Positions 1-9,979 are shown, numbered from the stretch's first letter. The stretch is 64,000 nucleotides of DNA from JBHJHP01 sp042219855 (GCF_042219855.1 NZ_JBHJHP010000001.1:248001-312000), one strand, 5' to 3'. Numbers and translations: made by a program. The notes: a model not told the origin generated them from the sequence alone.

Positions 1-2
1 CA

Positions 3-842
3 CAACTCACTATTGGAACCAAAATTCAGGTTCCGCAATATGGTTTTTCAGTTCTGAAACTTGGAGGAGGACTGGGATACAACTATAATCCGCCAATCGG
101 AGAGCAGGAAGGATCGCCTTCGCACAATGATGGTTTCTCTTTTAAAGCGATCATGGGACTGGGAAACATTCCGGGCGGTGAAGTCTTTAACAGTAATCTT
201 GAAATGGTGTTGGTTCCGGGTAAATTCTCTTTGTATGGAAAGGTTTGGTTGCTGAGCCAGGAGGATGCCTTGTATGGTGACGGCCAGATGAACCTGATGT
301 GGGATCCGAGAGTACAGGTAGATGGCTATTCACGTATGTTTATAGGCATTCCAAATGCCGAAGGAAAGATATTGTTATTCAATGGTAAAATCAACTTCCT
401 TTTTGCTGCAAATGATCCACATATCTGGAGCGACAAGCTGGAGGGTTCTGTTTTACAGGTTATCAAGGCTGAAGGTTTAATCGACGTTACGAAAGAGCAC
501 TTTAAACTTAAAGGTGAGCTCGGTTATGAATTTAATAAAACAATTGATCTTGCCGTTGTTTCAGCCATCGTTGATTTGGCAGTGAAAGCTAACATGGATG
601 TTCTTTATGTGGTTGATACCAAATCGCTTGATGCCAGCGCTGAATTTCACGGACATTGGAATGTGGATCTGGATACACCCATGGGAACGGCTGATATTAT
701 TTCCGGTCGTGTGGATTTGGGACTGAGCCTGAAAGCGAATCCTTCTTTCCTTGAAGTAAAAGGTAATGCCGGTTTCAGTTACGATGTTTGGGTGTACGAT
801 GGTGATGTGGATGTAGATGTTACTTACAGAGTTAATTTATAG
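3..842 (+). CDS. C-terminal part of an unrecognised beta-rich protein (5' truncated)
   Basis: The frame is open from the first complete codon at position 3 to the TAG at 840-842, so the gene begins left of the window and 279 residues are visible. The ATG at 153 is internal, because the frame upstream is uninterrupted. The visible part is rich in Gly, Val and Asp with alternating hydrophobic residues, which suggests stacked beta strands. It has no membrane helix and no T9SS sorting tail. I do not recognise the family. Only three bases separate its stop from the next ATG, and the next two genes also touch, so the three genes are probably one transcript and may build one envelope structure. That role is inference. 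Confidence 0.75.
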   Translation, partial: QLTIGTKIQVPQYGFSVLKLGGGLGYNYNPPIGEQEGSPSHNDGFSFKAIMGLGNIPGGEVFNSNLEMVLVPGKFSLYGKVWLLSQEDALYGDGQMNLMWDPRVQVDGYSRMFIGIPNAEGKILLFNGKINFLFAANDPHIWSDKLEGSVLQVIKAEGLIDVTKEHFKLKGELGYEFNKTIDLAVVSAIVDLAVKANMDVLYVVDTKSLDASAEFHGHWNVDLDTPMGTADIISGRVDLGLSLKANPSFLEVKGNAGFSYDVWVYDGDVDVDVTYRVNL

Positions 843-845
843 AAT

Positions 846-2876
846 ATGACAGAAATTAAGTGGCATATCCGACTTTTGATGTTGACCGTTACTGTTTTGT
901 TGACGGGAATGGTGTCTGCACAATCTCCTCCAGTTATATCATTTGTAAATGAAGATGGTATATACCTGAGATGGCAGGGACAACCCTCCGTGGGGCTGGA
1001 AGGGTATAATGTTTACCGGCAGTCTGGAAGCAGCACTGAATGGGAGTTACTAACAGAAACACCATTGCAGCTGATAACTGATAATGCAACTATACGTGAA
1101 ATAGCCGGATTTAAAACCGGTATGTTTCTGCAGCTGTTCGGAATAAATGATATTAACGGCGGTATCACCCAGGAAGCTTATCAGAATCTGCTGTCTGACC
1201 CAAAGGCTGTATCATTTATGGAAGTCATGTGCCTGGTTAACCCGAAGCTGGGATATCTCTTGGGTGAAATATACGTGGATTCAACGGTTGTCTCAGGTGA
1301 AAGATACAATTACAGGATCACTTCGGTCATCAATGGTTTTGAAAAGGAAATAGGCTTAACACCTGCGATTAACCCTGATAAGTATGATGTTGTACCGGAA
1401 GTAAGTGGTCTGGAAGGGAAGGGACTGGACGGTATGAACCGGTTACAGTGGGATCGCAACAGGGAATTGCTTTCTTCAGGGAACCTGGTAACGTACCGGT
1501 TGTTCAGATCAGACCAGTTGCTTGGAAGCTATCAACAGGTGAATTTTTATGGCATTTTGCCGGTTCGGGTCAATACAGATGTGGAAGGAATTGTGGCAGA
1601 AACGGAGGAGTATCTGGATAAATTCCTCACGTATGGTCAAAGTTACTTTTACTACGTTAAAGGTGTAAATGCATTTGGTATAGAGAGTGAACCCGGAGTA
1701 ACTGTCCGTGTTACCACCGGCGCAGATGTGTTACCGGATCCGCCACTTAATTTACGGGCCGGTTTAATGGGCATGAACCTGAAGCTGGCATGGGACGGTA
1801 GAAAGGATATAACAGGGTATGCCATATACCGATCATTGCAAAAGAAATCTTCATACGAAGCAGTATTTGAATCGCCGGCTGCAGAAAATCCATTCTGGAT
1901 TGATACGGACATTGATCGGGAAAACACTTATTTCTATTATGTGGTCAGCCTGAATCAGAACAGTAGAAGTGAACCCTCTGATACGCTCGTATTTACGTTT
2001 TATGATTTAAGTCCACCTTCAGCACCAATGAATGTTGTGGCTGAATCCGATTCAAACGGAATAACTATTAGATGGACACCGAACAATGAATCTGATATAA
2101 AAGGCTATGAGATAGAGCGTGCAGCCGATGATGCATTTACTTCGCGAATGTTACTGAATACATTTGCAATAGCCGATACGTTTTATCTGGATAACGTGTC
2201 ACAGCTTTCTCAAACAACCTATGGCTATGTGGTTTATGCGGTGGATTCCCTGGATAACCGTTCCTTACCTTCTGAAATGGTGAAAGCACGGATGCCTGAT
2301 ATTGTGGCTCCTCAGGTTCCCATCATAACAGGACTGACCCGAAACGGTAATCAGGTACAATTAAGCTGGACCAAAGCTGTTGAGGATGACCTGGCTACTT
2401 ATCGAATCTTTATGGCGATGGATGATAATGAGATGGCGCAGGCCGGAGAAACAGTGGAATCCCCATTTAAAACTGAAATACAAAATTCCGGTAAATACAG
2501 GTTTGCTGTCAGGGCTGTGGATGAAGCCGGTAACCAAAGTCCGATGTCTGAAGTTTTCACACTGACGTATAATACTGATGAATTTCCGCCGGCACCGGTT
2601 GGCTTGAGCGCGGTATTGAATGACGATAATCATGTGATTATATCCTGGCAACGACCTGATTATAAAGATATAAAAGGATTCTACCTTATGCGGACTGATT
2701 CTGCAACAGGAAATGTACGGGATATAGGACAACTTTCTGCTGAGAGCATGGAATTTACGGATCGCTCTGTTAAGAAGGGCAATGCATACCGGTACATGCT
2801 GAAAACATACAACTCCAGATGGTATTTCAGTACACCGGAATATGTAGAAATTGAAATTGTTAGAGAAGAAGAATGA
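846..2876 (+). CDS. Secreted protein with about six fibronectin type III modules
   Basis: 676 residues. The N-terminal signal peptide runs to about residue 26 (hydrophobic core LMLTVTVLLTG, cleavage near VSAQS). Six FnIII-like modules follow, beginning near residues 28, 183, 300, 391, 488 and 584. They are recognisable by repeated proline-rich starts (DPPLNL, PSAPMNV, PPAPVGL), a conserved Trp (LAWDG, IRWTP, LSWTK, ISWQR) and a G-Y-x-I/V-x-R strand (GYAIYRS, GYEIERA). FnIII modules usually mediate extracellular binding. No enzyme domain and no T9SS sorting domain is visible, so the protein is probably periplasmic or held by a partner. The ATG follows the upstream stop by 3 bp, and its TGA overlaps the next ATG (ATGA), indicating translational coupling on both sides. 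Confidence 0.85.
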   Translation: MTEIKWHIRLLMLTVTVLLTGMVSAQSPPVISFVNEDGIYLRWQGQPSVGLEGYNVYRQSGSSTEWELLTETPLQLITDNATIREIAGFKTGMFLQLFGINDINGGITQEAYQNLLSDPKAVSFMEVMCLVNPKLGYLLGEIYVDSTVVSGERYNYRITSVINGFEKEIGLTPAINPDKYDVVPEVSGLEGKGLDGMNRLQWDRNRELLSSGNLVTYRLFRSDQLLGSYQQVNFYGILPVRVNTDVEGIVAETEEYLDKFLTYGQSYFYYVKGVNAFGIESEPGVTVRVTTGADVLPDPPLNLRAGLMGMNLKLAWDGRKDITGYAIYRSLQKKSSYEAVFESPAAENPFWIDTDIDRENTYFYYVVSLNQNSRSEPSDTLVFTFYDLSPPSAPMNVVAESDSNGITIRWTPNNESDIKGYEIERAADDAFTSRMLLNTFAIADTFYLDNVSQLSQTTYGYVVYAVDSLDNRSLPSEMVKARMPDIVAPQVPIITGLTRNGNQVQLSWTKAVEDDLATYRIFMAMDDNEMAQAGETVESPFKTEIQNSGKYRFAVRAVDEAGNQSPMSEVFTLTYNTDEFPPAPVGLSAVLNDDNHVIISWQRPDYKDIKGFYLMRTDSATGNVRDIGQLSAESMEFTDRSVKKGNAYRYMLKTYNSRWYFSTPEYVEIEIVREEE

Positions 2877-4618
2877 AAGGCCGTTTTGTCCATAAAATGA
2901 ACCTTCTGGTTTTGACATTACTGTTAATACCATGGGGGACATTTGCTCAGTTTGAGCTGGACTGGCCTGAAATTCCTACAACATGGAGGGGGTTAAAGGA
3001 AAGCGTTGAGATATCGGGAAGCATCAATTCCAGGCTGACCTTCTATTCGGCCAGTCAGAATTTCGCAAGACGTCCCGGATTTAATTTTAACGTGTATGGG
3101 AGACCGACATTCAGTGTGAATGGACTATACATCCCAGTAGATTTTTCTCTTGGAACCTATCAGAGCCGTTTGCGGCAGAATTTCAACCGGCTGGGTATCA
3201 GTCCTGAATATAAATGGGTAAAGCTGCATTTTGGAAATACAAGTGTTAATTATTCACCGCTGGCCCTCTCAGGGCACCGATTCCTGGGAATGGGAGTAGA
3301 ACTGACGCCCGGTAAATTAAGATTCGGCTTTAACTGGGGACGGTTTAACCGCAAAATTGATCCTTCGGATTTTCAGGGTAATGCAACAGTTATTCCGCAA
3401 TATACCCGAAAAGGTTTTGGTATAAAACTGGGGTATGGCACAGACAGGAGTTATGTGGATCTGATCATTTTTAAAGCCAAAGACGATAGCAATTCCATCA
3501 ACAGGTTGAATCCTGCATTACGAACTACACCAGCTGAAAATGCGGTGGTTGCAGTATCCGTAAAACAAACCTTGACAGAGCGGTTATTATTCCATTTTGA
3601 TCTTGGGTTCAGTGCCTATACCAATGATATTACAGCCAGTACATATTCGGGCGGGGTTTTTTCCCCGGTAAAAATTCCCGGGCTTTTACTGAAAGAAAGA
3701 ACAACCACACAGTATCTGATGGCTCTGCAAACCAATATGGCATACAAGCTCAATGATTTTAAATTCAGCATACGAGAAAAAGAAATTGATGTAACTAATG
3801 TTTTACTGAAGTTGTCATTCGACCGCATAGAACCGGATTACATGAGCATGGGGACGTACTTTTTCAAAAACGATGTACAACAGTTAAAGTTATCTGCTGC
3901 ATTTAAAGTGCTGAACCAAAAATTATCGGTCCGCTTTCCCCTTGGATTTGAATGGAACAATGTGCTGAATACCAAACAAACCAATAACCGCCGTATCATA
4001 AGCGGACTATATATGAATTATATCCATTCAAAAGATATGATCTTTAACTTTAGTTTTTCAAATTTCAGCACAAAACTTACCCGCGATGTAGCACCAACAT
4101 TGGATACCTTGCTGGTTAACCAGGTTAACAGACAGCTGGGGTTAAGAACTATGTATAAATTCATGTATAACGAAAAGGAACATACATCTACAGTCATGCT
4201 AAATTATATGTCTGGAATGAATATCAATGAGCTGACAAAAACCAAAACACTATCCAGTGTCACATTCTGCCTGTCGGATCAGTTCGATATTGATTGGCAG
4301 GAACTAACTTTAAATGCAGGTATTAGCATGAATCGATATGTATTGCCTTTTTTTACTACGACGCGTATAATTCCCGGGATTGGTGCAAGGAGAAATTTCA
4401 TGAATAATAAGCTGCATGCTGGGTACAATCTTTCACTGGTGCTGACAAGCGTTAAAAATGGAACCGGTAATTTTGGTATCAGCAACAGTGTTTCAGCTTC
4501 CATGCAAACATTTAAAAAGCAAAACCTGTCCCTTAACTTTTATTTTCTTCAGAACCTTGGACAAAACCGTTCATTTTCCGAACTGATGGGTGAGTTCAGG
4601 TACAGGATTATATTATAA
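2873..4618 (+). CDS. Probable outer-membrane beta-barrel protein
   Basis: 581 residues. The signal peptide ends near residue 26 (MNLLVLTLLLIPWG, then TFAQ). The mature part consists of many short amphipathic stretches with aromatic residues (for example FGFNWGRF, YMNYIHS, FNFSFSNFS, YNLSLVL). The sequence ends in GEFRYRIIL, with hydrophobic residues at the extreme C terminus as in outer-membrane barrels. The family is not recognised; a general Bacteroidota barrel is the best description. The ATG overlaps the stop of the FnIII gene by four bases, so it is the last gene of the three-gene cluster. A plausible arrangement is a barrel anchoring or exporting the FnIII and beta-rich partners, but the sequence alone does not prove it. 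Confidence 0.75.
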   Translation: MKGRFVHKMNLLVLTLLLIPWGTFAQFELDWPEIPTTWRGLKESVEISGSINSRLTFYSASQNFARRPGFNFNVYGRPTFSVNGLYIPVDFSLGTYQSRLRQNFNRLGISPEYKWVKLHFGNTSVNYSPLALSGHRFLGMGVELTPGKLRFGFNWGRFNRKIDPSDFQGNATVIPQYTRKGFGIKLGYGTDRSYVDLIIFKAKDDSNSINRLNPALRTTPAENAVVAVSVKQTLTERLLFHFDLGFSAYTNDITASTYSGGVFSPVKIPGLLLKERTTTQYLMALQTNMAYKLNDFKFSIREKEIDVTNVLLKLSFDRIEPDYMSMGTYFFKNDVQQLKLSAAFKVLNQKLSVRFPLGFEWNNVLNTKQTNNRRIISGLYMNYIHSKDMIFNFSFSNFSTKLTRDVAPTLDTLLVNQVNRQLGLRTMYKFMYNEKEHTSTVMLNYMSGMNINELTKTKTLSSVTFCLSDQFDIDWQELTLNAGISMNRYVLPFFTTTRIIPGIGARRNFMNNKLHAGYNLSLVLTSVKNGTGNFGISNSVSASMQTFKKQNLSLNFYFLQNLGQNRSFSELMGEFRYRIIL

Positions 4619-4682
4619 AGAAATACAGTAACATGTTTTAGGGAGGTATATACTTCATACAAGTTCTATCTAATAACCATCG

Positions 4683-4702
4683 CAGATCGTCGGATCTGTT
4701 TT
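4683..4702 (+). terminator. Weak hairpin downstream of the FnIII/barrel cluster
   Basis: A six-base inverted repeat CAGATC/GATCTG has a four-base loop and is followed by TTTT. It lies 65 bp after the barrel gene stop, on the correct strand for a terminator. The stem is short, so the call is tentative. Confidence 0.35.
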
Positions 4703-4775
4703 GAAAGTAATAGACTTATTCGAGAAACATCATTTATGCATAAAGCGAAACTCCCACAATTGCTTTTAAATGGAT

Positions 4776-4791
4776 AAGGTTAAATAACCTT
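4776..4791. promoter_or_regulatory. Inverted repeat in the kup leader
   Basis: AAGGTTA and TAACCTT form a perfect 7-bp inverted repeat separated by AA, 122 bp before the kup ATG. It could be a protein-binding site or a small hairpin in the leader. No known motif is recognised. The rest of 4619-4913 holds no gene. Confidence 0.3.
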
Positions 4792-4913
4792 TTATAAACC
4801 AATAAGGATAAACATTCGCGGTAAACTGTTTGTTTTTTTTTAAGAATGTCGGGTCAGACGACTTTACGGCAACATATCACGCATTACCCCATACCCTTAC
4901 AAATATATCCTTC

Positions 4914-6866
4914 ATGAGCGATAAAAAGCAGACGACACAGATCAGTACGGAAGAACCGGATAAACTCAGAGGTAAATCCTTTTCTGGTGAAGAACCCGGC
5001 GGCAAGGCTTTATGGCTGGCTGCGTTAACCGTACTTGGCGTTGTCTTTGGTGATATTGGTACGAGTCCCTTGTATGCGCTTCAGAAATGTTTTAGTGGCC
5101 ATGGTTCCGTTGCATACGCACCTGAAAATATTCTTGGATTGTTATCGCTTATTTTCTGGTCGCTGGTTATTATTATTACAGTGAAATATATTGCCTATGT
5201 CATGCGGGCTTCCAACGAACGGGAAGGCGGTATTCTGGCTCTGATGGCTCTGATTGAACCAGCGCATCCCAAAGACAGAAGAAAGAGAACCTGGCTGATT
5301 GTATTGGGTGTTTTTGGTGCCGCACTTTTGTATGGTGACGGTATGATAACTCCGGCTATATCTGTATTGTCAGCGGTGGAAGGTTTAAAAGTGATCAATC
5401 CGGGTTTTGAATCGTATGTAATTCCGGTAGCCGTTATTATCCTCGTTTTGTTGTTCCTTTTTCAGAAGCAGGGAACAGCAAAGGTAGGATCTCTGTTTGG
5501 ACCGGTCATGATGATTTGGTTCCTTGTCTTGCTGGGATCCGGTATCGTAGGGATGACAAAAGACTTTTCTGTGATCAGAGCTCTTAATCCGGTTTACGCA
5601 GTACGCTTTTTTCTTACTGCAGGTTCTGAGAGTTTTCTGGTATTAGGTGCCATTTTCCTGGTGGTTACAGGAGGGGAAGCGCTTTATGCTGACATCGGGC
5701 ATTTTGGCAAGAAGCCAATCCGGCTCGGGTGGTTTCTACTGGTTATGCCTGCTTTGGTCATTAATTATTTCGGCCAGGGTGCTGTGTTGCTGAATAATCC
5801 GGATCTGGCCGGGAAGCAGGTATTTTACTATATGTTACCTGACTGGTCCATTTATCCGATGGTTATCCTGTCAACCATAGCCACAGTCATTGCATCACAG
5901 GCTATTATATCGGCATCTTTTTCACTGACACGACAGGCAGTTATATTGGGATATCTGCCACAGTTAAAACTGCTTCAGACCTCATCAAAACAATCCGGTC
6001 AGATATATATCCCGGGTATAAATTTTATGCTGATGATTGCAGCAATAGGTCTTGTTATCGGATTCCGTAAATCTGTTAATCTGGCTGGTGCCTATGGTGT
6101 AGCCGTCAGCATGACAATGCTGATAACGACGATTCTGATGTTCAAGGTTGCCACTGAAAAGTGGAAGTGGTCACTGGCTTATGTAATTCCTGTTACCCTG
6201 TTTTTTATATTGATCGATATATCATTTTTAACCTCTAATATGTTTAAAATTGCCAGAGGAGGATATTTCCCTATCATTATAGGGATAACAGTATTCACGC
6301 TTATGATGGTTTGGCATACAGGAACAGCCAGGATGGTTCCGGTAGGAGGAAAGAAGCAACGTTCACTTAAAACATTTATTGAGAATATTAAACGAAACAA
6401 ACCAGACCGATTTCCCGGTACTGCTGTTTTCATGACCAGTGAAATAGAACAGGTTTCACTGCTTATGATGCGTTACCTGGAATTTTTTAAAGTGTTGAAT
6501 GAAAAGGTCATTCTTCTGAATCCTGAAATTATGGATGAACCCAAGGTGCCTCCTGAGAAAAGGGTGGAAGTTGAGGATCTTGGTAGTGGCATTACAAAAC
6601 TGGTGGTACATTTTGGATTTATGGAAAACCCGAATATTCCGAATATCTTGAAAAACCTTGAAATTTCAGGAAAAAAGATAGAACTGGATCAGATTGTTTA
6701 TTACATTGAGTATCCTCGTATGGAATACGGTGGTAAATGGAACCGCAAGAAATTTATCGCAAAACTGTACTCATATATGGCCAGAAATGCAGCTAATCCG
6801 GTCTCGTTTTTTAAAATTCCCTACAACCAGGTACTTGAAGTCGGCGTAAGGGTATACATTAAGTAA
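4914..6866 (+). CDS. kup: Kup-family potassium uptake transporter
   Basis: 650 residues, close to the usual length (E. coli Kup is 622). The family signature GDIGTSPLY is at about residues 46-54. About twelve hydrophobic helices follow to about residue 480, and a soluble cytoplasmic C-terminal domain completes the protein. Kup proteins are inner-membrane K+/H+ symporters. The ATG at 4914 (MSDKKQ) is preferred over an in-frame TTG at 4830, because the extra 28 residues are not Kup-like and the TTG follows a T-run. The gene is alone on its transcript and converges with the histidine kinase gene, with 26 bp between the stops. No c-di-AMP riboswitch or kdp genes are evident nearby. Confidence 0.95.
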   Translation: MSDKKQTTQISTEEPDKLRGKSFSGEEPGGKALWLAALTVLGVVFGDIGTSPLYALQKCFSGHGSVAYAPENILGLLSLIFWSLVIIITVKYIAYVMRASNEREGGILALMALIEPAHPKDRRKRTWLIVLGVFGAALLYGDGMITPAISVLSAVEGLKVINPGFESYVIPVAVIILVLLFLFQKQGTAKVGSLFGPVMMIWFLVLLGSGIVGMTKDFSVIRALNPVYAVRFFLTAGSESFLVLGAIFLVVTGGEALYADIGHFGKKPIRLGWFLLVMPALVINYFGQGAVLLNNPDLAGKQVFYYMLPDWSIYPMVILSTIATVIASQAIISASFSLTRQAVILGYLPQLKLLQTSSKQSGQIYIPGINFMLMIAAIGLVIGFRKSVNLAGAYGVAVSMTMLITTILMFKVATEKWKWSLAYVIPVTLFFILIDISFLTSNMFKIARGGYFPIIIGITVFTLMMVWHTGTARMVPVGGKKQRSLKTFIENIKRNKPDRFPGTAVFMTSEIEQVSLLMMRYLEFFKVLNEKVILLNPEIMDEPKVPPEKRVEVEDLGSGITKLVVHFGFMENPNIPNILKNLEISGKKIELDQIVYYIEYPRMEYGGKWNRKKFIAKLYSYMARNAANPVSFFKIPYNQVLEVGVRVYIK

Positions 6867-6892
6867 ACCTGAGTGAGAATATATGATTTGGA

Positions 6893-8854
6893 TCAGGACA
6901 GAGGTATATTGAACCTAAATTCAGATCCTTCGCCAACGGTACTTTTCATATGTATACTGCCATCATGCAACGCTATAAACTCTTTGCACAACATGAGTCC
7001 AAGTCCGGTACCTTTTTCGTTCTTTGTTCCTTCAGTGCTCTCAATTTCCTGACTGTTAAATATCCGGGTCAGTTTTTCCGGTTCAATACCCGTTCCGTTA
7101 TCTTTAACATATACGATGACCTGCCTTTCTTTGCGTTCAGCCTTAATATTTACAACACCGTTTTTCCCGGTAAACTTTAATGCATTGTTCAGCAGATTTA
7201 TCAATACAATCTGCAACAGATTTTTATCTGCATTAATAATCATACGTTCTTCAGGTTCTACATAAACGCTGATATTCTTATATGCTGCATGGTTTTCAGA
7301 CATGTTTTTTACTTCCTTCATCAACAATGTTAAATCAAATTCTTCTCTGAAAAGCTTTATCCTTTTTTGTTGTGAACGCGACCAGTTAAGTAGGTTTGAT
7401 ACCAGCTGAAACGCACTTTCCGATGTTTGCTGTATTATCTGCCCAGTGATTTTCGCCCGTTCTGGTCTGTTGTTGTTGAGATTTTGCATTAAAAGTTCAC
7501 TGGAACCAATCAGAACATTAAAGGGACTTATTAGATCGTGGGAAATGATGGAAAATATTTTATCCTTTGTCTGATTCGATTTAAGAAGTTCTGAGCTTAA
7601 GCGGCTGATTTTTTTACTTCTCATGTAAAGGATTATGGAGAGTACAACCAGAATTATTATGAAAAGAGCCGCATAAATCTGTATCTTTTTCTTCATTTTT
7701 ATATTTTCCTTTGCCGCATTTAGCTGTTCAGTAATCATGAACCGGTCCTTGATGTCTTTCAGATTCGTAAACTGAAGGGCATTAAATACAGAATCATATA
7801 CTTCAACATAATTCTGGTAATTCTGTGCTGATTCACGATACTTTTTTTGTTGTTCAAAATAATTGCCCCGGGCTTTATAAACGTTGAGAATGTCTTTGGC
7901 AATTTTTGACTTTCGCGCATTTTTCAATGCGTCATTCAAATATCTTTCTCCTTCTTTTGTTTTTCCTTCCAGAGCCATTGTCTTAGCCATTCCTAACTGG
8001 CTGTCTATCTCACCCGAAAGGTTTTGTCTGGATTTGCAAAGTTCAAGTGCCTGACTAAAATAGCTGCCGGCCGAATCAGCAAGCTCCTTTTTTAAAAACA
8101 CATTGCCCATGCCCTGCATGGAGTAGGCCATAAAGTTGACATTGTTAATTGCCTGATTCTTTTGCAGAGCATACCGGTAATATGATAGTGCCTCATCTGT
8201 TTTATCCATGAGAAACAAAGTGTGTGCAAGTTCCAGATATGCCGATGCAATTCCAACAGAATCCTTTAGTTCTCTGCGTAAACTGATAGCTTTGTTGAAA
8301 TAACCAAGTGCCGTTGTATAGTCTTCCTTCATGCGGTTCAGCTCACCCATATTGATATAACTGTATGCCATTCCCCGCTTGTTTTTAAGATTCTGGAAAA
8401 GCAGCATTGACTTTTCTGTGTATTCAAATGCATACGGAACATTGCCTATGGAATAAAAGGCATCACCCAGGTTGTTGTATAAAAAAGCTATTTCAACAGA
8501 ATCCTTTACTTCAAGACAATAGGGTAAACCTAAATCGTAATATGATATAGCCTTTTGAACGTCGAATTTATAGTGCTGGTAAATGACGCCTACATAGTTA
8601 TAAAGTTTGCCTAACTCTTTTTTGTAACCGTATTTTTGGGCAATTTCAATTCCCTGATTTCCATATTCTATGGCTTTGTCCGTATCTTTCTCCCGGTTTT
8701 GCCAGCAAAGTTTCGAATAGGTGAGAACCTTTTCATAATTTGTCGAGACACGTGGTTTGCCATCCGTACCAGAATTGATTGTCTGTCCACTAAGATTAAG
8801 TGTCATCAGTAGTAAAAGTAGAACTTCAACAAAATAAATTCGTAAACAGGACAT
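6893..8854 (-). CDS. TPR-repeat sensor histidine kinase
   Basis: 653 residues. A signal peptide (core VEVLLLLLMTLNL) ends around residue 23. Tetratricopeptide repeats fill about residues 40-370 (for example YNNLGDAFYSIG, YINMGELNRM). A transmembrane helix near 395-415 (YAALFIIILVVLSI) precedes the kinase core. The HisKA phosphoacceptor is His439 in SHDLISPF. The HATPase_c domain shows the N box (INLLNNALKF), the G1 box (DNGTGI) and the G2 box (GTGLGLMLCKE). The topology is a periplasmic TPR sensor with a cytoplasmic kinase. There is no receiver domain and no adjacent response regulator, so it is an orphan kinase. The ATG at 8854 is preferred to a TTG at 8947, since it begins directly at the signal peptide. 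Confidence 0.9.
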   Translation of the reverse strand: MSCLRIYFVEVLLLLLMTLNLSGQTINSGTDGKPRVSTNYEKVLTYSKLCWQNREKDTDKAIEYGNQGIEIAQKYGYKKELGKLYNYVGVIYQHYKFDVQKAISYYDLGLPYCLEVKDSVEIAFLYNNLGDAFYSIGNVPYAFEYTEKSMLLFQNLKNKRGMAYSYINMGELNRMKEDYTTALGYFNKAISLRRELKDSVGIASAYLELAHTLFLMDKTDEALSYYRYALQKNQAINNVNFMAYSMQGMGNVFLKKELADSAGSYFSQALELCKSRQNLSGEIDSQLGMAKTMALEGKTKEGERYLNDALKNARKSKIAKDILNVYKARGNYFEQQKKYRESAQNYQNYVEVYDSVFNALQFTNLKDIKDRFMITEQLNAAKENIKMKKKIQIYAALFIIILVVLSIILYMRSKKISRLSSELLKSNQTKDKIFSIISHDLISPFNVLIGSSELLMQNLNNNRPERAKITGQIIQQTSESAFQLVSNLLNWSRSQQKRIKLFREEFDLTLLMKEVKNMSENHAAYKNISVYVEPEERMIINADKNLLQIVLINLLNNALKFTGKNGVVNIKAERKERQVIVYVKDNGTGIEPEKLTRIFNSQEIESTEGTKNEKGTGLGLMLCKEFIALHDGSIHMKSTVGEGSEFRFNIPLS

Positions 8855-9169
8855 AAAGAGAATAAATTTGGGATAAAGATAAAGAATTAGACGAAACAAA
8901 GTATATGTAGTTAAAAAACGGTGGGAAGTAATTATTTTACAGACCAAACATGAAAATGTTATCAGATACGGTTTAATGTTTTAACAGGGGTACCGTTTTC
9001 AGTTTTTAACTTACACGCACATGGTCATTCCAACATATTATACAATACACTGGTGCCTGTGAAATATATTTATTATTTTTAAGATCGAATTTTAAACCTG
9101 TTTGTAATGCTCTGGAATTTGTAATCGGGTTCTAAGATTTTGTAAATTCATTTAACCGGAATTTTTAAT
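8855..9169. other. Divergent intergenic region, kinase / barrel gene
   Basis: 315 bp separate the leftward histidine kinase from the rightward barrel gene, so promoters for both should lie here. The region is AT-rich. No exact TAnnTTTG element, hairpin or coding frame could be assigned with confidence. Confidence 0.5.
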
Positions 9170-9979
9170 ATGAAAAAGTTATTGTTTGTTATCTTTCTTC
9201 TGATTTTTTATTCTCAGGTCAGAGGTTCAGAATGGTATCTGAAACCTAACCTCCGGTATCACACACCATTAACCTATCAATCTATGCCCGGATATTTCTC
9301 GGCACAGGTATTTGTACCCGTTTATACCTTGGCTACACCGTGGACAGTTGTAGACATCAACCGGAAGTTTTCACTGGCGCACGGCTTAAGTTACGGAATG
9401 TCTGTCGGGTGCTTTTTCAATGATCTTTTAGGAATTGAAATGATGTATGATCGTTTTGGAATATCAGAGACGTACCAGTCTGATTATCCTGATATTGAAG
9501 AACCATATATTGTCGGAAAATCTGACTGGAAGTTTACTTCAAACAAACTTATAACTTCTGTGGTGTTCAGAAGGAGCTATGGTTTAAAGCATGAGTTTCT
9601 GGCCAGGGCAGGCGTTCTAATTGGAATAAACTCAATATACAAAAAGATTTATGGCAGAGGTGTTTCAAATGCTTATGATGTTAACGGAGGCATCGGTTAT
9701 GGCTATAACCTGGGATTTGAATACAGGTATGAGTTACTGGACAGAATTGCAGTATTTGCAGAACTGGGTATTGAAAACCAGTTTTACAGTCCTACCTCAG
9801 CCTCACTTAGTCAGGCCAGCTATCAATTGGCCATGGTTGATATTATTGAATACCAAAAAGAATATTACCGATACAATGATCCGGTATATTATGACGTGTA
9901 TTACCAGTTGAAAGAACATGTCAAATTAAACAGCTTATATGTTGGTTTCGGACTTGTATTTAAGCTAAGCGAACTCTGA
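9170..9979 (+). CDS. Outer-membrane beta-barrel protein
   Basis: 269 residues. The signal peptide (KKLLFVIFLLIFYSQV) is cleaved near residue 19. The mature protein alternates aromatic and polar residues in short strands and contains Gly-Tyr-rich strands (GGIGYGYNLGFEYRYELL). It ends in LYVGFGLVFKLSEL, resembling small Bacteroidota barrels of the OmpA/PorT-like type. No OmpA peptidoglycan-binding domain is present. The next gene, 33 bp away, encodes a protein of the same size and architecture, so the two are probably a paralogous co-transcribed pair. Function is unknown. Confidence 0.75.
   Translation: MKKLLFVIFLLIFYSQVRGSEWYLKPNLRYHTPLTYQSMPGYFSAQVFVPVYTLATPWTVVDINRKFSLAHGLSYGMSVGCFFNDLLGIEMMYDRFGISETYQSDYPDIEEPYIVGKSDWKFTSNKLITSVVFRRSYGLKHEFLARAGVLIGINSIYKKIYGRGVSNAYDVNGGIGYGYNLGFEYRYELLDRIAVFAELGIENQFYSPTSASLSQASYQLAMVDIIEYQKEYYRYNDPVYYDVYYQLKEHVKLNSLYVGFGLVFKLSEL

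Noticed and set aside
2361..2942. 193-residue minus-strand frame under the FnIII and barrel genes
   Set aside because: It is antisense to two convincing genes and its translation shows no domain or signal sequence.
4830..4913. TTG-initiated N-terminal extension of Kup
   Set aside because: The extra residues are not Kup-like, and the ATG at 4914 gives the expected start.
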